A DNA stretch of 64,000 nt from positions 1,193,501-1,257,500 of the forward strand of contig NZ_AP014946.1 of the NCBI RefSeq assembly GCF_002355335.1, given 5' to 3'. The stretch's first letter is position 1; each line of letters begins with the position of its first letter. Shown here piece after piece: positions 26,280-37,308 of this stretch. Position numbers and translations under genes: made by a program. The notes beneath the pieces were generated by a model, which was not told where the DNA came from, did not search any database, and saw only the letters and a program-made list of their open reading frames with translations. The stretch comes from Variibacter gotjawalensis (GTDB lineage Bacteria; Pseudomonadota; Alphaproteobacteria; Rhizobiales; Xanthobacteraceae).

Positions 26280-26705
26280 AGCGCAACCAAAACGAGAAGT
26301 TGGACAACTGTTCAGTGTTTCCTAAGGGTGAAACTATGCTTTGGACGTACGTCGAAGAAATAACTTCCAGAACGCGCAAAAGTAGCGTAAGCGGTCTTAC
26401 ATAAGACGTTCACAACAGAACGAACTGCCGACCGTAGGTTTCGAGTTTTCGCGGTACCCGTAGGAAAGAGGCTCTATCCAAGAGAGCCGATCCACCGGAG
26501 CCGCAACAAGGAACCGCCCAGGACGCGCTGGAGCGGTACGGTGCAGAAAGTTCCGTCTAAGTGAACTTCCGCCCAGCACGATCGAAAGATCGTCTGAGTG
26601 GCTGCAAAGCTAGCCGGCGTAACAACAAGAAGAACAGAAAACCAAGAACAATGAGCCGGCCCCTTCAGCCGCGACTTCCGAAAGGAAGCTCGCGGCGATT
26701 TTTTT
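26280..26705 (+). ncRNA. Candidate structured non-coding RNA of unknown family
   Basis: Between msrB and the cyclase-family gene lie nearly 700 bases with no credible ORF and base composition clearly lower in GC than the flanks. On plus, several small stem-loops can be drawn: GTCTTA-CA-TAAGAC (26393-26406), GGCTCT / AGAGCC (~26470-26488), and ACGATC-GAAA-GATCGT (26578-26593) with a GNRA loop. The segment ends in a textbook terminator at 26668-26705. The 5' end is not defined. I looked for RNase P RNA, tmRNA and SRP RNA hallmarks and found none. The segment 26144-26279 to the left shows nothing recognisable beyond presumed msrB promoter sequence. Confidence 0.35.
26668..26705 (+). terminator. 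Intrinsic terminator with GAAA tetraloop
   Basis: GCCGCGA-CTTCC-GAAA-GGAAG-(C)-TCGCGGC: a 12-bp stem with one bulge, followed by GA and seven T. It is on plus, but no protein gene precedes it on that strand for more than 1.9 kb (DMT and msrB are on minus), so it must end a non-coding transcript. Confidence 0.9.
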
Positions 26706-26837
26706 CTGGGGTCCGTTTTCGGCTTAGCATGCGACAAAGTGCGCCGGTCCGCGGACACCGCGACCGTTGAAAGCCGCGAACCAAGCGGCCCATCCTTCCG
26801 GCAACCTCGAACGCAATCGAGGGTGGAGGAAATGTCG

Positions 26838-27788
26838 ATGAAATCGATCTTAGCTGCGGCGCTTATCACCTGCCTGTCCAGTGCAGCCTGGGCACAAACC
26901 CCAACCTGGACGCCGCCGCCCGAGCGAGAGCGCTGCCCGTCGAAATGGGGTGCGAGCGACGAGCGCGGCTCGATGAACCACCAGAAGCCCGGCGCCGTGC
27001 AGAACGCCGCCAAGCTCATCAAGACCGGAGAAGTGATCGAACTCGCGCACGTGCTCGGACCGACGATGCCGTTCTTCGGCACGCGCCGCTTCGACGTACA
27101 CACCAAGCGCACCTTCATGAACCAGCCGTCGAATCGGCGCGGTTCGAACGAAGAACTCGTTGTTTCGGAAATCGGCCAGGTCGGTACGCAGTTCGACGGC
27201 TTCGCGCATCAGACGCACGAAGACAGCTGGTACAACTGCGCAAAGTCGAGCGAGAACGCGACGCGTAGCGGCTTTACGAAATACGGCGTCCACACTGTCG
27301 GCCAGCTTTTCACACGCGGCGTACTGATCGATGTCGCGGGCTACAAAGGCGTCGAAATTCTCGGCGACAATTACGAAATCACCGTCGAAGACCTGGAAGG
27401 CGCACTGAAAAAGCAGAACCTGACGCTGCAGCCGGGCGATGCCGTGCTGATCCACACGGGTTGGGGCAAGCTCTACGGCAAAGAGAATGCGCGCTACGTC
27501 AAAGGTTGCCCGGGCATCGGCGTGAAGGCCGCGCAGTGGCTGATCGCGAAAGACCCGATGCTGATGGGTGCCGACAACTGGCCGGTCGAAGTCAGCCCGG
27601 GCCCGGATCCGTTGATCTCGCTGCCTGTGCATCAGCTCGCGCTGGTCGTCCACGGCGTGCATCTGTTGGAAAACCTGAAGCTCGACGAACTCGCGCAGAA
27701 GGGCGTCGGCGAATTCGCCTTCGTCATGCAGCCGCTGAAGATGCAGGGCGGCTCGGGTTCCACAGTATCGCCGACCGCGATCCGTTGA
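26838..27788 (+). CDS. Secreted cyclase family protein (kynurenine formamidase-like fold)
   Basis: 316 residues of the cyclase family (PF04199 type: kynurenine formamidase, isatin hydrolase and relatives), metal-dependent hydrolases. A signal peptide is clear (MKSILAAALITCLSSAAWA), so it works in the periplasm. The usual metal motif HxGTHxDxPxH appears here as QVGTQFDGFAH: Asp and the last His remain, but the first two His are Gln. The larger fungal/bacterial branch with GTQ-DG shares this. ATG 26838 is chosen since GGAGG lies eight bases before it; the ATG at 26832 is too near the same site. The substrate is unknown. Confidence 0.87.
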   Translation: MKSILAAALITCLSSAAWAQTPTWTPPPERERCPSKWGASDERGSMNHQKPGAVQNAAKLIKTGEVIELAHVLGPTMPFFGTRRFDVHTKRTFMNQPSNRRGSNEELVVSEIGQVGTQFDGFAHQTHEDSWYNCAKSSENATRSGFTKYGVHTVGQLFTRGVLIDVAGYKGVEILGDNYEITVEDLEGALKKQNLTLQPGDAVLIHTGWGKLYGKENARYVKGCPGIGVKAAQWLIAKDPMLMGADNWPVEVSPGPDPLISLPVHQLALVVHGVHLLENLKLDELAQKGVGEFAFVMQPLKMQGGSGSTVSPTAIR

Positions 27789-27801
27789 TCGGATACAACT
27801 T

Positions 27802-27832
27802 GCAGCATGGCGGGAAAGTCTCGCCATGCTGC
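27802..27832 (+). terminator. Stem-loop after the cyclase-family gene
   Basis: GCAGCATGGCG / CGCCATGCTGC: a perfect 11-bp stem with 9-base loop, 14 bases past the stop. No T tract, so possible terminator or mRNA stabiliser. Confidence 0.6.
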
Positions 27833-28037
27833 CTCAAATCGTTCCAGACGGCGCGCGCTATATTGCGCCACAGCACCCCGTATGTTAGCACGCCACGACT
27901 CTTAAGGACGCCGGACGTTTTCTCCGTGTCCCCATCGTCGAAATTTCCGCTGATTCCAAGAGCTTGGAGAGCGCGACCGGTTGTGGCGCTCTGGTTCTTG
28001 GAATGATCGAAGCTCTCGGGGCACGGGCGAGCACAAC

Positions 28038-30130
<2,093 letters not shown>

Positions 30131-30137
30131 GCACCAT

Positions 30138-30173
30138 CGTCATGGCCCGGCTTGTCCGGGCCATCCACGTCTT
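30138..30173 (+). repeat. Dispersed palindromic repeat between atpA and atpG
   Basis: CGTCATGGCCCGG-CTTGT-CCGGGCCATCCACGTCTT, same family as the pair at 21811-21905. It lies inside the atp operon, eight bases after atpA stops and 46 before atpG starts. The hairpin core has a 10-bp GC-rich stem (ATGGCCCGG / CCGGGCCAT) without a T tract. Confidence 0.85.
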
Positions 30174-30218
30174 AAAGGCGTGAGCCCGTTTTCAGAAAGA
30201 GACTGGAAGTAGAGAGAG

Positions 30219-31106
30219 ATGGCCAGCCTCAAGGACATGCGCAATCGCATCGCTTCGACCAAAGCGACGCAGAAGATCACCAAGGCGATGCAGATGGTCG
30301 CCGCCTCGAAGCTCCGCCGCGCGCAGCAGGCCGTCGAGGTCGCGCGCCCCTACGCGGAGCGCATCGAAGCGGTGCTCGGAAATATCGCGGCCAGCGTTGC
30401 GGGTCAGGACGGCGCGCCGCGTCTCCTCTCCGGCACCGGCCAGGACAAGACGCATCTGCTGATCGTCTGCACGGCCGAGCGTGGCCTGTGCGGCGCCTTC
30501 AACTCGCAGATCGTCCGTCTTGCCCGCGAGCACATCAACCGCCTCGTGCGCGAAGGCAAAGAGGTCAAGATCCAGTGCGTCGGTCGTAAGGGCGCGGACC
30601 AGCTTCGCCGCCAGTACAGCAAGCTGATGCTCAAGACGATCGAATTGCGCGGCGTGCGCTCGGTCGGCTTCGAGAATGCGCGCGAAATCTCCGAGCAGGT
30701 CGTCGCCTCGTTCGATAAGGGTGAGTTCGACATCGCGACGCTGTTCTACTCGCGCTTCAAATCGGTGATCTCGCAGATCCCGACCGCGCAGCAGATTATC
30801 CCGGCCGCACCGCCGGTCTCGGAAGGCGACAAGAAAACCGACGCGCCGGCCGCCGTTTACGAATATGAGCCGGCCGAGGAAGAAATCCTCGCCGAGTTGC
30901 TCCCGGCCTATCTCACGACGCAGATCTATCGCGCGTTGCTCGAGAATGCCGCGTCCGAACAGGGCGCGCGCATGAGCGCGATGGACAACGCGACGCGCAA
31001 CGCCGGCGAGATGATCCGCAAGCAGACCCTCACCTACAACCGCACGCGTCAGGCGATGATCACGAAAGAACTCATCGAGATCATCTCGGGCGCAGAAGCG
31101 CTATAA
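30219..31106 (+). CDS. atpG: F1 ATP synthase subunit gamma
   Basis: 295 residues. The central rotor shaft. N-terminal [20 protein letters not shown] and [16 protein letters not shown] form the first coiled-coil helix, [15 protein letters not shown] is the Rossmann-like middle, and [20 protein letters not shown] near the C-terminus is the highly conserved closing helix. AGAGAGAG precedes the ATG. The ohr gene begins 12 bases after the stop, with its own GGAGG site, instead of atpD. Confidence 0.97.
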   Translation: MASLKDMRNRIASTKATQKITKAMQMVAASKLRRAQQAVEVARPYAERIEAVLGNIAASVAGQDGAPRLLSGTGQDKTHLLIVCTAERGLCGAFNSQIVRLAREHINRLVREGKEVKIQCVGRKGADQLRRQYSKLMLKTIELRGVRSVGFENAREISEQVVASFDKGEFDIATLFYSRFKSVISQIPTAQQIIPAAPPVSEGDKKTDAPAAVYEYEPAEEEILAELLPAYLTTQIYRALLENAASEQGARMSAMDNATRNAGEMIRKQTLTYNRTRQAMITKELIEIISGAEAL

Positions 31107-31118
31107 GGAGGACGCAGC

Positions 31119-31523
31119 ATGGCATACGTCACCAAGGCAACTTCCAAGGGCGGCCGCGCCGGTCGCGCGCACCTCGAAGGCAACGCGCTCTCGCTCGCGA
31201 TGGGCCTGCCGAAGGAAATGGGCGGCAACGGCGAGGGTCATAACCCCGAGCAGCTGTTCGCTATCGGCTATGCGGCGTGCTTCAACCAGGCGGTGCTCGC
31301 ACTCGCCAAGAAGCACGGCCTCGACGGCCAGTCGGCCGAAGTCTCGTGCACCGTCACGATCGACAAGGACGAAACCAGTTTCGGCCTCAAGGCCGACATG
31401 TCGCTGAAAATTCCGGGCGCCGAAAAGGACAAGGTTCAGGCCTTGCTCGAAGACGCCCACAAGATCTGCCCGTATTCGAAGGCGACGCGCGGGAATATCC
31501 CAGTCACGCTGACCGTCGTCTAA
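31119..31523 (+). CDS. Organic hydroperoxide resistance protein (Ohr/OsmC family)
   Basis: 134 residues with both redox cysteines of the Ohr/OsmC peroxidases: the peroxidatic Cys in GYAACFNQAV near residue 58 and the second Cys in HKICPYSKATRGN near residue 122. These thiol peroxidases detoxify organic hydroperoxides using lipoyl donors. The gene follows atpG by 12 bases with its own GGAGG site and precedes atpD by a repeat, so it sits inside the atp operon and is probably co-transcribed. Ohr is usually a separate gene controlled by OhrR, and no OhrR is present here. I leave out a symbol because Ohr and OsmC subfamilies are hard to separate by eye. Confidence 0.93.
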   Translation: MAYVTKATSKGGRAGRAHLEGNALSLAMGLPKEMGGNGEGHNPEQLFAIGYAACFNQAVLALAKKHGLDGQSAEVSCTVTIDKDETSFGLKADMSLKIPGAEKDKVQALLEDAHKICPYSKATRGNIPVTLTVV

Positions 31524-31524
31524 C

Positions 31525-31571
31525 TGCATCATCCGGAAAAGTGGAAACCGGTTTTCCGACAAGATGATGCA
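31525..31571 (+). repeat. Dispersed inverted repeat between ohr and atpD
   Basis: TGCATCATCCGGAAAA ... CCGGTTTTCCG ... GATGATGCA: arms TGCATCATC / GATGATGCA at the ends and CGGAAAA / TTTTCCG inside, a cruciform-type repeat. This pattern (GATGATGC with GTGGAAACCGGTTTTCC) is, from memory, one of the most common intergenic repeats of Hyphomicrobiales. A related diverged copy lies at 42610-42653. Position: immediately after the ohr stop and 31 bases before atpD. Confidence 0.85.
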
Positions 31572-31596
31572 CACACAAGTAATTCGTAGGAGCTGA

Positions 31597-33027
<1,431 letters not shown>

Positions 33028-33116
33028 CGAGGCAATCGGGCTTAGTGCGTAGGCTGTCCGTTCGACTGCCTATTGCCTAAGCCCTCCTGCCAGATTTCTT
33101 AGATATTGGATTGTCC

Positions 33117-33536
33117 ATGGCCGACACCTTCCACTTCGAACTCGTCTCGCCGGATCGTTTGCTGTTCTCCGGCGAAGTCACGCAAGTCGACGCTCCGGGC
33201 TCGGAAGGCGACTTCGGCGTGCTGGCGGGCCATGCACCGCTCGTTGCGATGCTGCGTCCCGGCATCCTCAAGGTGATCGAAGGTGGCAAGGAAGAGCGCA
33301 TCGTCGTGTTCGGCGGTTTCGCCGAAGTCTCGCCGGCCGGCATGACCGTGCTCGCCGACGAAGCTGTCCGCACCTCGGACCTCGACACCGCGAAGCTCGC
33401 GTCCGCGATCAAGGACGCAGAGGAAGACGCAGCCGACACCAAGGACGATGCGCAGCGCGATCGTCTCCGTCGCCGCATCGGCCAGTTGCAGGCCGTGCAG
33501 GCGGCAATGTCGGGCGGCTCTAGCGCCGCGCACTAA
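33117..33536 (+). CDS. atpC: F1 ATP synthase subunit epsilon
   Basis: 139 residues. [20 protein letters not shown] begins the beta-sandwich, [20 protein letters not shown] is the conserved turn, and a C-terminal helical pair ([20 protein letters not shown]) follows. The ATG at 33117 is chosen over an in-frame TTG at 33111. The gap to atpD is 89 bases, longer than is typical. A terminator follows, ending the operon. Confidence 0.95.
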   Translation: MADTFHFELVSPDRLLFSGEVTQVDAPGSEGDFGVLAGHAPLVAMLRPGILKVIEGGKEERIVVFGGFAEVSPAGMTVLADEAVRTSDLDTAKLASAIKDAEEDAADTKDDAQRDRLRRRIGQLQAVQAAMSGGSSAAH

Positions 33537-33556
33537 GTTTTCGCCCAGAGAATTTG

Positions 33557-33584
33557 AAACGGCCGCTTCGGCGGCCGTTTTTTA
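33557..33584 (+). terminator. Terminator of the atp operon
   Basis: AACGGCCGC-TTC-G-GCGGCCGTT with six T, about 20 bases past the atpC stop. A classic intrinsic terminator. Confidence 0.93.
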
Positions 33585-33634
33585 TTGCGCGGATGCTTCG
33601 GTGCAGTTCGGAGAGCTCCGCAAATCTGGGCACC

Positions 33635-33683
33635 ACCTCTCCCATGGGGAGAGGTCGACGCGCGCAGCGCGGCGGGTGAGGGG
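33635..33683 (+). repeat. Repeat element, left flank of the DUF559 gene
   Basis: A 9-bp perfect hairpin ACCTCTCCC-ATG-GGGAGAGGT, then GGTCGACGCG, a GC-rich spacer, and GGCGGGTGAGGGG. It forms an inverted pair with 34043-34125. Same general architecture as 38705-38757. Confidence 0.8.
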
Positions 33684-33697
33684 CGGCAGTCTAACGA

Positions 33698-34042
33698 CTA
33701 AATCTGTCGCTTGGGATCCAGCGTGCGATGGATCATCTCCACGACGCCATCGATGTTATCGTAGATATCGATATTGCTCACCCGGACGACCAAGTATCCG
33801 CATTGCTCGATTGCTTTCGTCCGGATCAAATCACGCGCTTGAGCAGCGTCGGAATAATGAGTGTCGCCATCGACTTCGATCACGAGCTTCGCGTCCAGCG
33901 AAGCGAAATCCACGATGTAGCGGCCTATCGGATGCTGCCGTCGAAACTTCCATCGTGCCAATTGCCTATTGCGCAGCAACTGCCACAGCAGCTGCTCTGC
34001 GCGCGTTTGCCGACTTCTCAATCCTTTTGCGAAACGGTGCAT
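33698..34042 (-). CDS. DUF559 domain-containing (Vsr-like) endonuclease
   Basis: A 114-residue protein of the DUF559 family, with the PD-(D/E)XK/Vsr-like nuclease fold. Motifs: QLLWQLLRNRQLARWKFRRQ, HPIGRYIVDFASLDAKLVIE with the catalytic Asp and Glu, and VDGDTHYS. I start at the ATG at 34042 (MHRFAKGLRSRQ), typical of the family; the frame continues upstream to 34102, but that part is encoded by the flanking repeat. Both sides of the gene carry repeats in inverted orientation (33635-33683, 34043-34125), and the ATG touches the right copy. Function of DUF559 proteins is not settled; a nuclease role is inferred from the fold. Confidence 0.87.
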   Translation of the reverse strand: MHRFAKGLRSRQTRAEQLLWQLLRNRQLARWKFRRQHPIGRYIVDFASLDAKLVIEVDGDTHYSDAAQARDLIRTKAIEQCGYLVVRVSNIDIYDNIDGVVEMIHRTLDPKRQI

Positions 34043-34125
34043 CCCCTCACCCGGATTTTCGCGTCTCGCTAGCGCGCGTTGCGCGCCGCGAGCACTGCTC
34101 AATCCGACCTCTCCCTATGGGAGAG
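34043..34125 (-). repeat. Repeat element, right flank of the DUF559 gene
   Basis: Read on minus: hairpin ACCTCTCCC-ATA-GGGAGAGGT, then a diverged GC-rich middle, and GGGTGAGGGG at the inner end. It is the inverted mate of 33635-33683 with a longer middle (about 83 bases against 49). The inner end abuts the DUF559 start codon. Confidence 0.8.
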
Positions 34126-34164
34126 GTTATCACAGGCCGTGGCTGCTCTCTTCAAATACGGCGA

Positions 34165-34674
34165 TTAGCGCATCGGTACGGCGAACGGCGCGAACTGTTG
34201 CGCGACGTTGCGATAGACGTCGCGGCGAAACGGTACGACCAGCTCCGCCACGCGATCGAGTTTCTCCCAACGCCAATCGGAAAATTCCGGCGGATCGCCC
34301 GAGCCGTCGACCGAGATGTCGATCTCGCTGTCGTCGCCCGTGAAGCGCATCGCGAACCATTTTTGCCTCTGGCCGCGGAACACCGAGAAGCGATGTGGCG
34401 GGCCGTGATACGGCGGGAAGTCGTAGGCAAACCATTCTGTTTCGGCGAGATAGTCGACGCTGATGACTTGCGTCTCCTCGCGCAGTTCGCGATAGGCGGC
34501 TTGCAGAAAATCTTCGTTCGGATCGACGCCGCCCTGCGGCATCTGCCATTCGTGACCAGGATAAATTCGCTCCGGCCCGTCGTCGCGCAAACGCTTCGCG
34601 ATCAACACGAGACCGTCGCGATTGAATAGCGCGATGCCGGCATTCGGACGGTAAGGGAGATCAACCACGCTCAT
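34165..34674 (-). CDS. Nudix hydrolase, RppH-like paralogue
   Basis: 169 residues with a full Nudix box ([20 protein letters not shown], then TQV), so a nucleoside-diphosphate-linked pyrophosphohydrolase related to RppH. RppH-like features are WQMPQGG just before the box, and FAYDFPP and [13 protein letters not shown] after it. It shares its start with the last four bases of the upstream rppH gene (ATGA). It diverges from that gene in the loop after LVLIAKR. A dinucleoside polyphosphate or NAD-type substrate is possible; which of the pair works on mRNA caps is not shown. Confidence 0.9.
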   Translation of the reverse strand: MSVVDLPYRPNAGIALFNRDGLVLIAKRLRDDGPERIYPGHEWQMPQGGVDPNEDFLQAAYRELREETQVISVDYLAETEWFAYDFPPYHGPPHRFSVFRGQRQKWFAMRFTGDDSEIDISVDGSGDPPEFSDWRWEKLDRVAELVVPFRRDVYRNVAQQFAPFAVPMR

Positions 34675-35174
34675 TTCACCAGATGCGCGAATTCTTTCAC
34701 GACGCGATCGTAGACCGGCCGCTTAAACGGGATGATGAGCTTCGGCACGTTCCGCATCGGCTCCCAGCGCCACTCAACGAACTCCGGCTTATGCGCACCA
34801 CCGGCCGGGCGGAGGATGTCGATCTCCTTATCGACGCCGGTGAAGCGCAGCGCGAACCACTTCTGCGTCTGGCCGCGATACTTGCCCTTCCACGATTTCT
34901 TCCCGATCGCCGCTGGAATATCGTAGGCGAGCCATTCGTCGACCTCGGCAAGCTTCGTTACCGACTTGATGTTGGTCTCTTCGTGCAACTCACGCAGTGC
35001 GCCGTCGAACGGCTCTTCGCCGTCATCGAGGCCGCCTTGCGGCATCTGCCACGAATGTGTCGCGTCGACATGTTCGGCGCCGCCGGAGCGTCGGCCGATG
35101 AAAACGTCACCCTTGCGGTTGAGCACCATCACGCCGACGCACTGGCGGTAGGGGAGGTCTTCGTAGCGGGTCAT
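34671..35174 (-). CDS. rppH: RNA 5'-pyrophosphohydrolase
   Basis: 167 residues. Nudix box [20 protein letters not shown] then TNI, preceded by SWQMPQGG, and followed by [19 protein letters not shown] and [13 protein letters not shown]: the canonical RppH pattern. RppH removes pyrophosphate from 5'-triphosphate mRNA and so starts decay. ATG 35174 is the best start ([13 protein letters not shown]); an in-frame TTG precedes it. The gene overlaps the second Nudix gene by 4 bases. Location downstream of atpC and before ctpA is as expected for Hyphomicrobiales. Confidence 0.92.
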   Translation of the reverse strand: MTRYEDLPYRQCVGVMVLNRKGDVFIGRRSGGAEHVDATHSWQMPQGGLDDGEEPFDGALRELHEETNIKSVTKLAEVDEWLAYDIPAAIGKKSWKGKYRGQTQKWFALRFTGVDKEIDILRPAGGAHKPEFVEWRWEPMRNVPKLIIPFKRPVYDRVVKEFAHLVK

Positions 35175-35302
35175 CAAGTCCAATCCGTGCTGTGCGCCAT
35201 GCTAGTTTGTTTGGTCGCATTTTCTTGACGTGAACCGGGGTCCACTTCACTTGAAAGTGCTCCTAGCATATGGGCGCAGCTGCACGGAATTACGACGCGC
35301 GG

Positions 35303-35878
35303 TTACTGCGGGAGGTTGATGACCTTCGCACCGGACGGCATCGCGGGCTTCTGCACCGACTCCATGTAACGCTTGATCTCGGCGACCTGCTGACCGTCGG
35401 CCGGCGTGATCTTCACGCCGCCGTTCGGCGCGACCTCGATGCGCATTGTGCCGGGTGGTGCGCTTTCGGCTTGGCGTTGGCGCTGCTGTTGCTGCGGCGT
35501 GCCGGCTGGTTGCGACGCGCCGCTGCCGATCTCGACTTCGTTCCGCTGACCCGTGAGGCCGTTGATAATGCTGATCGTGTTGCGCGGTGCTTGCGGAGCG
35601 GCAGCTGCAGCCATCGCGGGCTCGGGAGCGGCTTCGGCTGGGGCCTGCGCGCGCGCGGCGACGACGAGGGGCTTCACCTTCGCGGTGGCCCGCGCGACCG
35701 GCTCGCCGCCGAGCGGATCGGTTGCCATGAGCGCGTAAGCGCCGAAGGAAATCAAAACCGAGGACAGAAGCCCGACAACCAATGCCGGCACGACCGCGCT
35801 CAAGCGGTGCGCCTCCGCTGCGACCGGACGTCGGGTCTGACCGAGAGGGGCGGTCAACGCATTCGTCTGAAGGGCCAT
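35303..35878 (-). CDS. Membrane-anchored protein, possibly a remnant of a divergent polysaccharide deacetylase
   Basis: 191 residues, one N-terminal membrane helix (VVPALVVGLLSSVLISFGAY) after a short cytoplasmic leader, then a Pro/Ala-rich linker, and RNTISIINGLTGQRNEVEIG in the middle. From memory, the leader APLGQ-RRP, the DPLGGEPVA after the helix and the I-I-G-GQR-EV patch resemble the N-terminal part of the 'divergent polysaccharide deacetylase' usually found between ctpA and rppH in Hyphomicrobiales. The deacetylase domain itself is absent; the protein ends with a short PADGQQVAEIKRYMESVQ stretch. ATG 35878 follows GAGG by six bases. The resemblance is from memory and needs a search. 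Confidence 0.6.
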   Translation of the reverse strand: MALQTNALTAPLGQTRRPVAAEAHRLSAVVPALVVGLLSSVLISFGAYALMATDPLGGEPVARATAKVKPLVVAARAQAPAEAAPEPAMAAAAAPQAPRNTISIINGLTGQRNEVEIGSGASQPAGTPQQQQRQRQAESAPPGTMRIEVAPNGGVKITPADGQQVAEIKRYMESVQKPAMPSGAKVINLPQ

Positions 35879-35927
35879 CACGTACCTCGGATCCTGCCGC
35901 GGAGCAGATTCCGCGACCCCAATAGAA

Positions 35928-35954
35928 AACGGGGCGTATGGTTACCGCCCCGTT
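35928..35954 (-). terminator. Terminator of the ctpA operon
   Basis: AACGGGGCG / CGCCCCGTT stem followed on minus by TTTTCTATT, 32 bases past the ctpA stop. Confidence 0.75.
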
Positions 35955-35985
35955 AACAGATCCGAGATTTGGTTCGGTCGACGAT

Positions 35986-37308
35986 TTAGTTCGCGACCGA
36001 CTTCGGGTTCGGCGGGAAGGCTGAATGCTGCTTGGTGCCGCGCAGCAGCTCGAGAGCCGACTGGAGCGCCTTGTCGTTCTTCGTGTCCGGCGGAACGTAA
36101 GACTGCGAACCGGTCTCTTCCTGGCCTTCGGCCTTGAGATGGCCGCGCAGCGAGGCTTCGCCCTTGGTGTCGGCGCGGCCCTTCAGCTCGTCCGGGATTT
36201 CCTGCAGGACTTCGATATCCGGCACGATGCCCTTGGCCTGGATCGAACGGCCACCCGGCGTGAAGTAACGGGCGGTCGTCAGCCGCAGGGCGCCGTTGCC
36301 GGAGCCGAGCGGAATGATCGTCTGCACCGAGCCCTTGCCGAACGAGCGCGTGCCGATGACGGTCGCGCGCTTGTGGTCTTGCAGAGCGCCGGCGACGATT
36401 TCGGAGGCCGAAGCCGAGCCGCCGTTGATCAGCACGATCACCGGCTTGTTCTTGATGATGTCACCCGGACGCGCATTGAAGCGCTGGGTCTCTTCCGCGT
36501 TACGGCCGCGCGTCGAAACGATCTCGCCCTTTTCGAGGAAAGAGTCCGACACCGAGATCGCCTGATCGAGCAGGCCGCCCGGATTGTTGCGCAGATCGAG
36601 CACGAAACCCTTGAGCTTGTCGCCGTGCTGCGCCGCGAGTTCGTTGATCGCCTTCTTGAGGTTCTCGTTCGTCTGCTCGTTGAACTGCGTGATGCGGACG
36701 TAGCCGATATCCTCGCCCTCGATGCGCGAGCGCACGGCGCGGACGCGGATGACGTCACGTGTGATGACGATCTCGACCGGCTTGTCCTGACCCTTGCGCA
36801 TCACCTTGAGGCGGATCTTGGTGTTGACCGGGCCGCGCATCTTTTCGACGGCCTGGTTCAGGGTGAGACCCTGGATCTGCTCGTCGTCGAGATGCGTGAT
36901 GACGTCGTTCGCCATGACGCCGGCTTTCGCGGCCGGGGTGTCGTCGATCGGGGCGATGACCTTCACGAGGCCGTCTTCCATCGTGACTTCGATGCCGAGA
37001 CCGCCGAACTCGCCGCGTGTCTGGATTTGCATGTCCTTGAAGGACTTCGCATCCATGTAGCTCGAATGCGGATCGAGGCCCGAGAGCATGCCGTTGATTG
37101 CGGATTCGACGAGCTTGGAATCTTCCGGCTTCTCGACGTAGTCGGCGCGGACGCGCTCGAAGACATCGCCGAACAGATTGAGCTGCTTATAAGTGTCAGC
37201 CGGCGCCGCCTTGGCGGGTCGTGCCGTGATGAGCTGCGGCTGAGAGACGGCAATCGTCATAGCCGCGCCAGCAGCGGCGCCAAGGAGAAGCAACGAGATC
37301 TTCCGCAT
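35986..37308 (-). CDS. ctpA: Carboxy-terminal processing protease, S41 family
   Basis: 440 residues: signal peptide/anchor (MRKISLLLLGAAAGAAMTIA), a PDZ domain (GGLGIEVTMEDGLVKVIAPI), and the S41 serine protease core. Catalytic Ser in NGGSASASEIVAGAL near residue 310, Lys in RSFGKGSVQTI near 336. It trims C-termini of periplasmic proteins, including murein enzymes. The ATG at 37308 overlaps the last base of the upstream EnvC-like gene (TAATG), so the two are coupled. A terminator follows. Confidence 0.94.
   Translation of the reverse strand: MRKISLLLLGAAAGAAMTIAVSQPQLITARPAKAAPADTYKQLNLFGDVFERVRADYVEKPEDSKLVESAINGMLSGLDPHSSYMDAKSFKDMQIQTRGEFGGLGIEVTMEDGLVKVIAPIDDTPAAKAGVMANDVITHLDDEQIQGLTLNQAVEKMRGPVNTKIRLKVMRKGQDKPVEIVITRDVIRVRAVRSRIEGEDIGYVRITQFNEQTNENLKKAINELAAQHGDKLKGFVLDLRNNPGGLLDQAISVSDSFLEKGEIVSTRGRNAEETQRFNARPGDIIKNKPVIVLINGGSASASEIVAGALQDHKRATVIGTRSFGKGSVQTIIPLGSGNGALRLTTARYFTPGGRSIQAKGIVPDIEVLQEIPDELKGRADTKGEASLRGHLKAEGQEETGSQSYVPPDTKNDKALQSALELLRGTKQHSAFPPNPKSVAN

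Noticed and set aside
26280-26705. Group I or II intron, RNase P RNA, tmRNA or SRP RNA
   Set aside because: No domain V-like hairpin with GAAA in the right context, no conserved RNase P core, no tag-peptide reading frame and no SRP tetraloop motif were found.
34043-34102. A 20-residue N-terminal extension of the DUF559 protein
   Set aside because: Encoded by the flanking repeat; family members begin near MHRFAKGLR, so the ATG at 34042 is preferred.
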